From assembly GCF_029867415.1 (NCBI RefSeq), contig NW_026705460.1, forward strand, positions 248,001-312,000: 64,000 nt of DNA, read 5' to 3'. The position numbers and the translations under genes were made by a program. Below the pieces are notes generated by a model that saw only the letters and a list, made by a program, of their open reading frames with translations, was not told the DNA's origin and did no database searches. This stretch comes from Vicia villosa (Eukaryota > Streptophyta > Magnoliopsida > Fabales > Fabaceae). This document shows, in pieces, positions 1 through 11,753 of this stretch; position 1 is the stretch's first letter, and each line of letters starts with the position of its first letter.

Positions 1-1143
1 TCAAAATTAGACACACCGAATTTTTTGAAATTAGGCGACCATGTCTTTCTATGTCGACAGAGAAATTATTTTTATTAATGGTTGCTTTAAAACTGACTCT
101 AAACAAATACATTACGTTGACGAAAATGGGTAGTGTATTTGATTAGAGTAAGACAACATGCCGACAAAAGTGAATGTTGTCTATCTTTTTCATTTTTTAT
201 AACATTAGCTTTATTCTTGTTACGAATTCGGGTCTGCAAGAGAATTAGAGGCATGAATCCGAGCCTAAACTCTACTTGTTTTGATTATTTTATTATTAAC
301 ACAAAAATCATTCACTAACTCCATTTTGATCGCTTTAGATACATAGTGATAGGGTAGAATTCGGTAATCAAACACTTGGTCTTTGTGGTTCGAATACCTT
401 TTTACTACTTCGATACTATTGTACATGTGTGATGTGTCATATGGTGACAACCCTCTCAACAACAACCAGGCTCTTAACTAAAGACCTCAAAAAATTGTAA
501 AGGGGTCAATTTAGGGTTGTGCATATATGCATCTGTTCGTGCATCTATGTGCTTGTACTTGTGTGTAACATATTTCTTTAATACTTTATGGATAAAAGAT
601 CCTAAAAATCGGAAGAAAAAACAACAACTAAGTTAGATGTCTGTTTTGCTCTCTCAAGATTTTCAACTATATCCTTAAATTCATCAGTTTCACCTATCGA
701 GTTAACAATACCCATAAAGAAAAATGTATTTGAAGAAAAGTTTAATGAAGTCTTAAAAAAATATTACGTTCAACATCTATTATCGATATCAATATAAATG
801 GTTTTAAAATTTGTTACACCTGAGTTTTTATGATACATCAAGGGCTTGGTTAGAAAACGAATTGTTTTTGCATATTTTTTAAGGTCTATCCAAATCCCTG
901 AAATTGGCCTAAAGGATAAGCTAAAATGATGATCTTCAAGAATGACTAAGATCATGGGCTTGAAGCACTTATTGCGCTATATCTACTTATCTAGTAATGA
1001 ATTTATAACAATTATTATTTTTGTTAACTTCAAATGCATTATCGGACCATGTATTTCAAGAATTTGGCTAATGAGCATTACGCTTCTTATTTTTCTAATT
1101 CAAAATTTTTCGCATAATTGTAAAAGGTAAAAACCCATTTTTA
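1..1143. other. AT-rich intergenic DNA, no gene recognised
   Basis: I see no protein family, RNA gene or element terminus here. Reading frames are short and interrupted on both strands. Confidence refers to the absence of a recognisable gene. Confidence 0.6.
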
Positions 1144-1151
1144 ATATGTTT

Positions 1152-1415
1152 CTGGCTGGCCCAAGGGCCAAGCTACCCAAGGTAGGGTTTTATGCCTCAA
1201 AAGTTTGGGCTTAAAAAATGTCTCAATTTTTTTTATTTAGTTATAAAAATATATAATGACACTTGAGTTACATATATTATTGTAGTTGAGTTGGGAAAAT
1301 ATATGCTTCTTTTCTTTTTGGTCTTGAGTTCAACTCTTAACAACTACAAATTAATATTTTAAAGGCCTCACTTTAAAATTTGCTTTAGACCTCTAAACGG
1401 GTTGGGCCGCCCCTG
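1152..1415. mobile_element. hAT-type MITE (non-autonomous DNA transposon)
   Basis: A 264-bp non-coding unit is flanked by a perfect 8-bp direct repeat, ATATGTTT, at 1144-1151 and 1416-1423. Its ends are imperfect terminal inverted repeats: the left begins CTGGCTGGCCCAAGG and the reverse complement of the right begins CAGGGGCGGCCCAACC. An 8-bp duplication and a CAGGG(C)GG-type terminus are family traits of hAT elements. No transposase is present, so it would have moved in trans. Strand is arbitrary. Confidence 0.75.
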
Positions 1416-1423
1416 ATATGTTT

Positions 1424-1859
1424 TATTGGTTGTTTCGATTAGTCTTATAAAAATATATTTTAAAAAAGAAGGACAAGATTTCAAAAAAAAAGTAAGGATC
1501 TCATTTTTTTTAAATGGTAATAAAAGATTTTTTATTTTTAAAATATTTTTGAATATATTATAATAGTTTTTTATTCTAGCATAATAATTTTTGCTAAACA
1601 ACCACATAATTTACCTAACAATTTTGCTTCTAAGGTTAAGGTCATGAGATCTAGTATGGTTATCCATTTTTTAAATTATTATTTTTAGTTATGTTACCTT
1701 TCTAGTTTCTAAACACATGCCTTACAATTGAAATAAGGGTCCAATGAAATAAGGGAGAACTAAATATTCTCTAACGATTACACAACAAGACGGGAAACTC
1801 TGACAAAAAAAAGAGGATTACAAACCAATTGCAATTACGAGAGAAAAATAAGGAATCTT
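1424..1859. other. AT-rich DNA, nothing recognised
   Basis: Poly-A/T-rich sequence with short homopolymers. A loose inverted repeat (GGTTGTTT near 1427, AAACAACC near 1597) bounds part of it, but no target-site duplication is visible. Confidence 0.5.
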
Positions 1860-2425
1860 TGCTAAACTCATAGAAGGAGTAATTGGTTGAGTAACTTTCC
1901 TACAAAAAAGACAACTTTCACACCAAAAGTTTTATGTTCCAAAAGATATTGTTAATATTCCAAACGTCATTCCGAAAACAAACATCATTCCTTAGTAACC
2001 AAAGAGTCCGTGTGGTAGCTAGCTAAACAACACCTAACTTACTATCTTTCACGTTATGTATGCGAAAGAAATAGTGTCAATCCATAAATTCCACAATCAC
2101 TCTTCCTCCAACCTATCCCCTTTACCAACCCAAATAACTATTTCACTTCAAATCTTCTTAACCACCCCATAATTAAAAAAATAAATGATCCCTATTCTCC
2201 AAGCATATTCTGCAAAAAATACACTTTAAATTATTTAAAGGAAAAAAAATACCCCTATACACCAAGAGATTCTTTGTAGTAAGCCTATTAAGAAGAAGCC
2301 TCCACCAAAAAGCCTTGATTTTGTATTGCACATTCATTTTTTTAAACTAACCCAAAATTTTCATCAAATTTGTTAGGACGATGATATACATAACGAGTAC
2401 TAGGGGTACTTAAAACACGCTTACA
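1860..2425 (-). pseudogene. LINE-derived remnant: zf-RVT domain and C-terminal tail
   Basis: Read on the minus strand this contains a zf-RVT-like stretch beginning KIKAFWWRLLLNRL, followed by a Cys-x2-Cys pair (CIFCRIC), then HLFF. Further on comes a tail with the LLRND and NIK..VW pattern seen after zf-RVT in plant non-LTR retrotransposons. Several stops and frameshifts break it, so it cannot encode a protein. The Copia composite element lies immediately upstream in this orientation. The family assignment rests on motif recognition only. A low-copy zf-RVT domain gene that has decayed would look the same. Confidence 0.6.
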
Positions 2426-2430
2426 AAAAG

Positions 2431-2942
2431 TGTTAGAAAAAGGTATGATAATCCTGGATAACTTCGAAGAATCGTGTTTGTACACTTTCCGAACAAAGTA
2501 TTTCGACCCTATTCTTGCCTGGGTTCACAAAATCTTTGTGGAAATAATTCTCGAAGAACAATCTGTTTCTAACAAAAGAGAACAGATCAGGAATGTAGAA
2601 AGGAAGTATAATTTTTCGTATCCGAAACCGAGGCCAAATGAATCCTTATATAGGATATCAACAACAGAAACCGAAATGACACACCTGTTCAGAAAAAACG
2701 GTTATGTCGGTTGGGAAAGGGGCTCTGCCCCTTGGACCCCAACGGGGCGCTGCCCCGCACCCCGCCAGGGGCTCCGCCCCTTGGAACCCTGTTTCTATTA
2801 TTCGTATTCAATTGCACGTTTGACTCTATGAGCGTGCACTCCGCACTACCCTAACTCGTTTCAAGCTTAACGCATAATTGCATCGGCCTATAGTAAATCA
2901 CATTACTACCAAAATACGTTGATGATACTAAAATCACCAACA
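2431..2942 (-). repeat. Copia 3' LTR (outer left copy)
   Basis: 512 bp, ending TG...CA on the plus strand (TGTTAG...CCAACA). It differs from the outer right LTR at about 23 positions plus a one-base indel by my manual count, roughly 4.5 percent, so the original insertion is old. It contains a GC-rich inverted-repeat island (2718-2788). Confidence 0.95.
2718..2788. repeat. GC-rich GGGGC/GCCCC inverted-repeat island in the Copia LTR
   Basis: About 70 bases of interlocking GGGGCTC, GCCCC, CGGGGCG and GGGGCTCC blocks sit in an otherwise AT-rich LTR and could fold into stacked hairpins. Copies lie at 7779-7849 and 12840-12912. The crossover tract of the hybrid LTR begins just before this island and ends within it. 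Confidence 0.8.
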
Positions 2943-2960
2943 AACTCCCCCCATTTTAGT
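2943..2960 (-). other. Copia polypurine tract (internal copy A)
   Basis: On the minus strand, AAAATGGGGGGAGTT directly abuts the 3' LTR, the position of the plus-strand primer. The equivalent site in copy B is 8004-8021. About 500 bases of non-coding 3' region separate it from the RNase H stop. Confidence 0.85.
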
Positions 2961-3468
2961 GTAATCCTTGATTTACTCACAGGTATAACGATCAAACAAA
3001 TGCATAGACGAAAATGTCTTGCGATTGAATTTTCATCTTAGTACATATACACATTCCAAATACTCGAAAATCGGGGTGTCATATCGATTGAACCCGTCAA
3101 TCCATTTGAATATCTAAAGATATAGTACACATATGTTTCTTACAATACTCTACTCTTCATACTTGACACTTTACAAGCCATGTGTCCTTATCCATTAATG
3201 AGCATATAGGAAGCCAAGTCCAAGCTTCCTGAAGCGGCAAAACTTCATGCTCACATAGGTGATCCTTTTAATCTTGCACATGCATTTGCAATTTTCCAAA
3301 AGAACCATTAAGAAGATATACTTCAACCTAGCCATCACTTACAGGTCTGAGCACTTACCTTGGGAAGATAAACACAATTGCTCCAATCTCTAACTATGAT
3401 CTTTCCACATTGAATTCTGCTTCTAACGTTGTATTGGAAGGGAATTGGGTATACCATAGCTAATAGAT

Positions 3469-4170
3469 TTAAATGGACTTTAATCCCATCCCAATTACCG
3501 ACTTCTTCACTAAGTCTCTAGCTAACCCCTTCGTCAAGTGGTCAGCTAAGTTTTGTTGCGACCGAACAAACTCAATAGATATCACCCCATTCATGATTAA
3601 TTCCCTAATCATACTATGTCTAATACCCAAATGTCTAGACTTTCCATTGTATATTTGACTTTAAGCTTTAGCCAGTGTGGCACTACTATCACAACGGATA
3701 GAAATTGGTGATATCGGTTTAGGCCATATCGGAATCTCATATACCAAGTTCCTTAGCCATTCAGCTTCTTTACTAGTAGCAGCTAATGCTACAAACTCAT
3801 ATTCCATTGTGGAACTAGTTATACATGTTTGCTTCTTGGAGGCCCATGAGATGGAACCTCCCCCAAGCAAGAACACCCATCCACTTGTAGAGGATGAATC
3901 TTCAACATTATTTATCCAACTAGCATCTGAATAACCCTCTAACACCGAAGGAAATCCCATATATGACAATCCATAATTCATAGTACCCTTCAAGTACTTG
4001 AATACCCTAGTTATCGCATGCCAATGATGTCTACTAGGATTACTAGTAAATCTGCTCAACTTTCCAACCGCATAAGCAATATCTGGTCTAGTGCTAATCA
4101 TAACATACATCAAAGAGCCTATAGCTCTTGAGTATTCGAGTTGATCCATAAGTTTACCTGTATTTGGCAT
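3469..4170 (-). pseudogene. Copia RT end and RNase H, copy A (broken)
   Basis: This frame follows RT after a frameshift near 4175. It runs through the RT-to-RNase H linker ([18 protein letters not shown]) into Copia RNase H. Visible active-site acidic residues are Asp in YSDASW, Glu in MEYEFVAL and Asp in RCDSS. An ochre codon at 3661-3663 cuts the domain just after SATLAKA. The frame stays open beyond it to a terminal stop at 3469-3471, with NLADHLTKGL in the usual C-terminal position. The stop and the frameshift are also in copy B, so they predate the duplication. Confidence 0.88.
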
Positions 4171-6007
4171 AAGCTTTTCTCCCGGACATGGGAGTACTTA
4201 CTGGAGAACAACTTTCATAATTGAACTTCTTGAGTATTTTCTCAATGTAATGAGATTGCGTAATTACAATCTCCTTATTCTCCTGTTTAATCTTAATACC
4301 AAGAATAACGTCCGCTTCTCCCATATCCTTCATGGAGAACTTTGATGACAAGAAATTCTTCGTTTTATCAATTTGATTTTGGTCGGTGCCAAAGATCAAC
4401 ATGTCATCAATATATAGACAAATGAAAACTCCTTTACCAGATGTATCAAATTTTCTATATACACATTTGTCAGCATGGTTTAGAATGAAACCATTAGACA
4501 AAACAACCTCATCAAACTTTTGATGCCACTGCTTCGGAGCTTTTTTCAGCCCATACAACGACTTAACTAGCTTACACACTTTATGCTTATTACCAAGCAT
4601 TACGAATCCTTCAGGTTGCTTCATATACATTTCTTCTTCCAAATCATCATTCAGAAATGCTATTTTGACATCCATTTGATGAATCACTAGATTATGAATA
4701 GCCGCCAAGGCAATCGACAATCTAATAGTAGTGATACGGGCAACTGGAGCATAGGTATCGAAATAATCAATCCCTTCCTTTTTTCTGAAGCCTTGGATAA
4801 CTAATCTAGCTTTATATTTGTCAATTGTACCATCGACTTTCATCTTCCTTTTGAAGATCCATTTACAACCCAATGGTTTGCAACCTGGTGGTAAATCAGA
4901 TAATACCCAAGTATTATTTTCCATGATAGAACCAATCTCTTCATTAATTGCTTCTTTCCAAAAAGCAGAATCTCGAGATTTCACAGCTTCATCATACGTT
5001 CTTGGATCCTCCTTTATACTATAGCAATAATAGTATTGAGTATCATTCTGATCCTTTGATCCCTCGACTAAATATAGTTGAAAATCAGATGAATAAGATC
5101 TAGATTTTCTAGCTCTTTTGCTCCTACGGAGTTCAATTGTCTCACTTGGCACATCATTTGGATGATCATCCCTTAGAGATTCATCTGAATTTGGTATAGA
5201 GACCTTTGGTCTAGGTATAGAAGAGAAACAATTCTCATCAAATATGGCATCTCTCGATTCTATAATCGTGTTAATAGAAATCGAGTCATTAGGTTCTATA
5301 ACATAAAACCTATAGGCCTTGGAGTGCTCAGCATATCCAACAAAGATGCAAGCTATACCCTTTTCACCCAAAGTTTTCCTTTTTGGGTCCGGGAGTCTAA
5401 CCACGGCACTACAACCCCAAACACGTAGAAATGTTAAGTTGGGTCGTTTCTTATACCAAAGTTCATATGGGGTAGTCTTATTCCTTTTATTAGGAACCAT
5501 ATTTAACAAATAACAAGCCGTTAACATAGCTTCTCCCCAAAACCCTTCACTCAAACCAGAGTAAGATAACATGGCATTTACCATTTCTTTAAGAACTCTA
5601 TTTTTCCTTTCAGCCACACCATTTTGTTGAGGTGTATAAGGTGACGTAGTCTCATGAATGATTCCTACGGATTGGAAAAATACAGGATCATAATATTCAC
5701 CACCTCTATCGGTACGTAATGTTTTAATCAGCACATTCTGTTGCATTTCAACTTTAGTTTTATAAATTTTGAATTTATCTAAGGCTTCATCCTTAGCGTG
5801 CAACAAATAAACATAGCAGAATCTAGATGCATCATCTATGAAAGTGACAAAATATTTTTTATTCCCTAATGATGGAGTAGCATGAAAATCACATGAATCA
5901 CTATGTATTAACTCAAGAATGACAGATTTCCTTGTTATACTTTTGAAAGGTTGCCTAGTGATCTTTGTTAACATGCAAGTTTTACACTTTTTCGTTATTT
6001 TTATCAA
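4154..6007 (-). pseudogene. Copia integrase core and reverse transcriptase, copy A
   Basis: Longest frame of the element. The start is not a real initiator; the frame is entered after a frameshift in an A-run near 5995. Seen in order: the CxxC half of the integrase zinc site (CKTC), catalytic DDE residues (IHSDSCDFH, RTDRGGEY, VAERKNR), then RT with the KWIFKRK entry, MDVKIAFLN and the active-site box YIDDM. Mobility would require integrase for insertion and RT for cDNA synthesis in cytoplasmic particles. The frame ends at a frameshift before RNase H. RT residues look conserved, so the reading frame, not the active site, is what failed first. Confidence 0.9.
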
Positions 6008-6692
6008 AAACAGGAATTAAATCATCTTTAGACATTTCATGCATCCATTTATAATGTACATGTCCTAGATGAGCATGCCATAACGAAAAATTGATAACAT
6101 TCGAAGAGGACATAAATACAGAACCAGAATCATTAGGAACTCCATTCAAATTCATCATAAACATACCATTATTATAATATCCAAATCCTACAAACACACC
6201 AGACTTCGATAAAACATATTTATCGGATTCACACACTTGCTTGTATCCAAGCTTATTTAATACAGGACCAGAAATTAAATTCTTACGTAATCTAGGAACA
6301 TACAATACATTAAACAAAGTAATAGTCTTTCCAGAACTAAATTCTAGCACCACGTTTCCTTTGCCTTCAACAGGAGCGAAATGATCATCTCCCATGTAGA
6401 GGACAGAACCATCTTCCACTGGGACAAAAGTCTTGAACCAGAAACGATCCTTGCAAACATGTGTTGTGGCGCCAGAATCAATCCACCACGCGATAGCATC
6501 ATCCTGCACATAGAATGCTTCAGAAGTTAGTGAAACCGAATGTTTAATCAAACTATTCAAATCACAAATTAATTTCTGACCTTGGTTTTCGGATTGGTCC
6601 TTAGACCCCTTTCCTGAACCACCCGCGTTCGCGTTGTCGTGCTTTTTGCCGAAACGGCAATCCTTCTTGAAGTGGCCTGTTTTGTCACACTT
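5982..6692 (-). pseudogene. Copia end of zinc knuckle, protease and GAG-pre-integrase, copy A
   Basis: In frame with gag but downstream of its amber codon. It starts inside the CCHC knuckle (KCDKTGHFKKDC). A linker follows, then the aspartic protease motif WWIDSGATTHVC and the pre-integrase region ending in the His half of the integrase zinc site (WHAHLGHVHY). It stops at 5982-5984 because one extra A in an A-run shifts the frame before the CxxC half. An internal ATG exists at 6560 but has no special status. Confidence 0.88.
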
Positions 6693-7463
6693 CTAGCATT
6701 CTAGTTTCGGTTTCTTGTTAACACCGAAACTGCCCTTTTTGTTATTGAAAGCATGCTTCTTTCCTTTGTTTTTGTTGTTATCGTTCTTACCACCCTCTTC
6801 GATCATATTAACCGAGGGTCCAACAATTTCTTTGCCTTTTCCTTTGTTATCCTCATGCACTCTTAGAGATTCCTCTATGCGCAAGTGACTTCCAAGTTGG
6901 AACAAAGATAGTTCGTCTTTTCCATGTTTCAGATTGTGTTTGAAATCCTTCCATGAAAGAGGCAACTTGTCTATGATGCTTAAGACATATATTGTTTCAT
7001 CTATTTTCAATCCGTGTTGTGTGAACTGTCCAAGGATTCGGAGGAGTTCATTGAATTGTTCCATGACAGACATCGATTCAACCATTTTGTAATTGTTGAA
7101 ATCGGTTACTAGGAACTTTTTACTGGATGAGTCCTCTGCCATGTACTTGGCTTCGAGACAATCCCACAATTCCTTTGCAGATTCCACGTTTTGGTAAATA
7201 TCAAATAAGGGATCAGACATACCGTTAAGAATGTGCCCTCTGCATATGTAGTCGTCGTTCTCCCACTTTGATCGGCGTCTCAGATTTTCAACCGTGTCAT
7301 CCTCCATAAGTTCTGGAATTGGTGTAGACATGACGTGCACCACCTTCAACGTTGTCAACATGAAATGCATCTTGTTCTGCCAACGCCTGAAGTCTTGTCC
7401 TTGAAACTTGTCTAATTTTCCGAAATTTTTAGTCATCTCCTTGACGGTGCTTCCCCCAGCCAT
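6693..7463 (-). pseudogene. Copia gag, copy A, cut by an amber codon in the zinc knuckle
   Basis: 256 codons from an ATG about 28 bases inside the element, the natural first codon. It is a Copia-type gag (UBN2/Retrotran_gag family) with WQNKMHFML near the start, a helical middle and a Lys-rich tail. The frame stops with TAG exactly at position 2 of the CX2CX4HX4C nucleic-acid-binding knuckle. The remaining knuckle residues continue in the same frame. The same TAG is in copy B at 11754-11756. Loss by point mutation is the simplest view. A programmed gag-pol readthrough is less likely, because it would split the knuckle. Confidence 0.9.
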
Positions 7464-7491
7464 GATTATCAGAAAGAATACTTTGTTCGTT

Positions 7492-8003
7492 TGTTAGAAA
7501 AAGGTATGATAATCCTGGATAACTTCGAAGAATCGTGTTTGTACACTTTCCGAACAAAGTATTTCAACATTATTCTTGCCTGGGTTCACGAAATCTTTGT
7601 GGGGATAATTCTCGAAGAGCAATCTGTTTTTGACAAAAGAGAACAGATCAGGAATATAGAGAGGAAGTATAATTTTTCGTATCCGAAACCGAGGCCAAAT
7701 GACTTCTTATATAGGAGATCAACAACAGAAACCGAAATGACACACCTGTTCAGAAAAAACGCTTATGTCGGTCGGGAAAGGGGCTCTGCCCCTTGGACCC
7801 CAACGGGGCGCTGCCCCGCACCCCGCCAGGGGCTCCGCCCCTTGGAACCCTGTTTCTATTATTCGTATTCAATTGCACGTTTGACTCTATGAGCATGCAC
7901 TCCGCACTACCCTAACTCGTTTCAAGCTTAACGCATAATTGCATCGGCCTATAGTAAATCACATTACTACCAAAATACGTTGATGATACTAAAATCACCA
8001 ACA
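7492..8003 (-). repeat. Copia middle LTR, a left/right hybrid
   Basis: 512 bp. Up to 7762 it carries the variants of the right LTR (12553-13065). From 7802 on it carries the variants of the left LTR (2431-2942). A few private changes (for example near 7626 and 7774) are later mutations. This mosaic is what an unequal exchange between right and left LTRs leaves behind. Confidence 0.9.
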
Positions 8004-8529
8004 AACTCCCCCCATTTTAGTGTAATCCTTGATTTACTCACAGGTATAACGATCAAACAAATGCATAGACGAAAATGTCTTGCGATTGAATTTTCATCTT
8101 AGTACATATACACATTCCAAATACTCGAAAATTGGGGTGTCATATCGATTGAACCCGTCAATCCATTTGAATATCTGAAGATATAGTACACATATGTTTC
8201 TTACAATACTCTACTCTTCATACTTGACACTTTACAAGCCATGTGTCCTTATCCATTAATGAGCATATAGGAAGCCAAGTCCAAGCTTCCTGAAGCGGCA
8301 AAACTTCATGCTCACATAGGTGATCCTTTTAATCTTGCACATGCATTTGCAATTTTCCAAAAGAACCATTAAGAAGATATACTTCAACCTAGCCATCACT
8401 TACAGGTCTGAGCACTTACCTTGGGAAGATAAACACAATTGCTCCAATCTCTAACTATGATCTTTCCACATTGAATTCTGCTTCTAACGTTGTATTGGAA
8501 GGGAATTGGGTATACCATAGCTAATAGAT

Positions 8530-9231
8530 TTAAATGGACTTTAATCCCATCCCAATTACCGACTTCTTCACTAAGTCTCTAGCTAACCCCTTCGTCAAGT
8601 GGTCAGCTAAGTTTTGTTGCGACCGAACAAACTCAATAGATATCACCCCATTCATGATTAATTCCCTAATCATACTATGTCTAATACCCAAATGTCTAGA
8701 CTTTCCATTGTATATTTGACTTTAAGCTTTAGCCAGTGTGGCACTACTATCACAACGGATAGAAATTGGTGACATCGGTTTAGGCCATATCGGAATCTCA
8801 TATACCAAGTTCCTTAGCCATTCAGCTTCTTTACTAGTAGCAGCTAATGCTACAAACTCATATTCCATTGTGGAACTAGTTATACATGTTTGCTTCTTGG
8901 AGGCCCATGAGATGGAACCTCCCCCAAGCAAGAACACCCATCTACTTGTAGAGGATGAATCTTCAACATTATTTATCCAACTAGCATCCGAATAACCCTC
9001 TAACACCGAAGGAAATCCCATATATGACAATCCATAATTCATAGTACCCTTCAAGTACTTGAATACCCTAGTTATCGCATGCCAATGATGTCTACTAGGA
9101 TTACTAGTAAATCTGCTCAACTTTCCAACCGCATAAGCATTATCTGGTCTAGTGCTAATCATAACATACATCAAAGAGCCTATAGCTCTTGAGTATTCGA
9201 GTTGATCCACAGGTTTACCTGTATTTGGCAT
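8530..9231 (-). pseudogene. Copia RT end and RNase H, copy B (broken)
   Basis: Same structure as copy A, including the frameshift before it and the ochre codon at 8722-8724. Private changes include Ile-to-Asn in TRPDNAYA and Gly-to-Arg in STSRWVF. The acidic residues of RNase H are still present. Confidence 0.88.
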
Positions 9232-11042
9232 AAGCTTTTCTCCCGGACATGGGAGTACTTACTGGAGAACAACTTTCATAATTGAACTTCTTGAGTATTT
9301 TCTCAATGTAATGAGATTGCGTAATTACAATCTCCTTATTCTCCTGTTTAATCTTAATACCAAGAATAACGTCCGCTTCTCCCATATCCTTCATGGAGAA
9401 CTTTGATGACAAGAAATTCTTCGTTTTATCAATTTGATTTTGGTCGGTGCCAAAGATCAACATGTCATCAATATATAGACAAATGAAAACTCCTTTACCA
9501 GATGTATCAAATTTTCTATATACACATTTGTCAGCATGGTTTAGAATGAAACCATTAGACAAAACAACCTCATCAAACTTTTGATGCCACTGCTTCGGAG
9601 CTTTTTTCAGCCCATACAACGACTTAACTAGCTTACACACTTTATGCTTATTACCAAGCATTATGAATCCTTCAGGTTGCTTCATATACATTTCTTCTTC
9701 CAAATCATCATTCAGAAATGCTATTTTGACATCCATTTGATGAATCACTAGATTATGAATAGCCGCCAAGGCAATCGACAATCTAATAGTAGTGATACGG
9801 GAAACTGGAGCATAGGTATCGAAATAATCAATCCCTTCCTTTTTTCTGAAGCCTTGGATAACTAATCTAGCTTTATATTTGTCAATTGTACCATCGACTT
9901 TCATCTTCCTTTTGAAGATCCATTTACAACCCAATGGTTTGCAACCTGGTGGTAAATCAGATAATACCCAAGTATTATTTTCCATGATAGAACCAATCTC
10001 TTCATTAATTGCTTCTTTCCAAAAAGCAGAATCTCGAGATTTCACAGCTTCATCATACGTTCTTGGATCCTCCTTTATACTATAGCAATAATAGTATTGA
10101 GTATCATTCTGATCCTTTGATCCCTCGACTAAATATAGTTGAAAATCAGATGAATAAGATCTAGATTTTCTAGCTCTTTTGCTCCTACGGAGTTCAATTG
10201 TCTCACTTGGCACATCATTTGGATGATCATCCCTTAGAGATTCATCTGAATTTGGTATAGAGACCTTTGGTCTAGGTATAGAAGAGAAACAATTCTCATC
10301 AAATATGGCATCTCTCGATTCTATAATCGTGTTAATAGAAATCGAGTCATTAGGTTCTATAACATAAAACCTATAGGCCTTGGAGTGCTCAGCATATCCA
10401 ACAAAGATGCAAGCTATACCCTTTTCACCCAAAGTTTTCCTTTTTGGGTCCGGGAGTCTAACCACGGCACTACAACCCCAAACACGTAGAAATGTTAAGT
10501 TGGGTCGTTTCTTATACCAAAGTTCATATGGGGTAGTCTTATTCCTTTTATTAGGAACCATATTTAACAAATAACAAGCCGTTAACATAGCTTCTCCCCA
10601 AAACCCTTCACTCAAACCAGAGTAAGATAACATGGCATTTACCATTTCTTTAAGAACTCTATTTTTCCTTTCAGCCACACCATTTTGTTGAGGTGTATAA
10701 GGTGACGTAGTCTCATGAATGATTCCTACGGATTGGAAAAATACAGGATCATAATATTCACCACCTCTATCGGTACGTAATGTTTTAATCAGCACATTCT
10801 GTTGCATTTCAACTTTAGTTTTATAAATTTTGAATTTATCTAAGGCTTCATCCTTAGCGTGCAACAAATAAACATAGCAGAATCTAGATGCATCATCTAT
10901 GAAAGTGACAAAATATTTTTTATTCCCTAATGATGGAGTAGCATGAAAATCACATGAATCACTATGTATTAACTCAAGAATGACAGATTTCCTTGTTATA
11001 CTTTTGAAAGGTTGCCTAGTGATCTTTGTTAACATTCAAGTT
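9215..11042 (-). pseudogene. Copia integrase core and reverse transcriptase, copy B
   Basis: Equivalent of 4154-6007. It has one extra lesion: the second Cys codon of the integrase CxxC (TGC in copy A) is TGA at 11036-11038, so the longest open stretch begins just after it. DDE residues and YIDDM are intact. Ala-to-Ser in APVSRITT and Val-to-Ile in PEGFIML are private to this copy. Confidence 0.88.
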
Positions 11043-11753
11043 TTACACTTTTTCATTATTTTTATCAAAAACAGGAATTAAATCGTCTTTAGACATTTCA
11101 TGCATCCATTTATAATGTACATGTCCTAGATGAGCATGCCATAACGAAAAATTGATAACATTCGAAGAGGACATAAATACAGAACCAGAATCATTAGGAA
11201 CTCCATTCAAATTCATCATAAACATACCATTATTATAATATCCAAATCCTACAAACACACCAGACTTCGATAAAACATATTTATCGGATTCACACACTTG
11301 CTTGTATCCAAGCTTATTTAATACAGGACCAGAAATTAAATTCTTACGTAATCTAGGAACATACAATACATTAAACAAAGTAATAGTCTTTCCAGAACTA
11401 AATTCTAGCACCACGTTTCCTTTGCCTTCAACAGGAGCGAAATGATCATCTCCCATGTAGAGGACAGAACCATCTTCCACTGGGACAAAAGTCTTGAACC
11501 AGAAACGATCCTTGCAAACATGTGTTGTGGCGCCAGAATCAATCCACCACGCGATAGCATCATCCTGCACATAGAATGCTTCAGAAGTTAGTGAAACCGA
11601 ATGTTTAATCAAACTATTCAAATCACAAATTGATTTCTGACCTTGGTTTTCGGATTGGTCCTTAGACCCCTTTCCTGAACCACCCGCGTTCGCGTTGTCG
11701 TGCTTTTTGCCGAAACGGCAATCCTTCTTGAAGTGGCCTGTTTTGTCACACTT
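11043..11753 (-). pseudogene. Copia zinc-knuckle end, protease and pre-integrase, copy B
   Basis: Same as 5982-6692, with the same frameshift after EKV. It carries the DSGA protease motif and the HLGH half of the integrase zinc site. Confidence 0.87.

Noticed and set aside
1426..1604. Possible second MITE bounded by GGTTGTTT/AAACAACC
   Set aside because: No target-site duplication and the interior is simple AT-rich sequence.
2430..2831. 133-codon plus-strand frame, repeated at 7491-7892 and about 12568-12993
   Set aside because: It lies antisense within the Copia LTR, includes the GC-rich repeat, and is present simply because the LTR is present three times.
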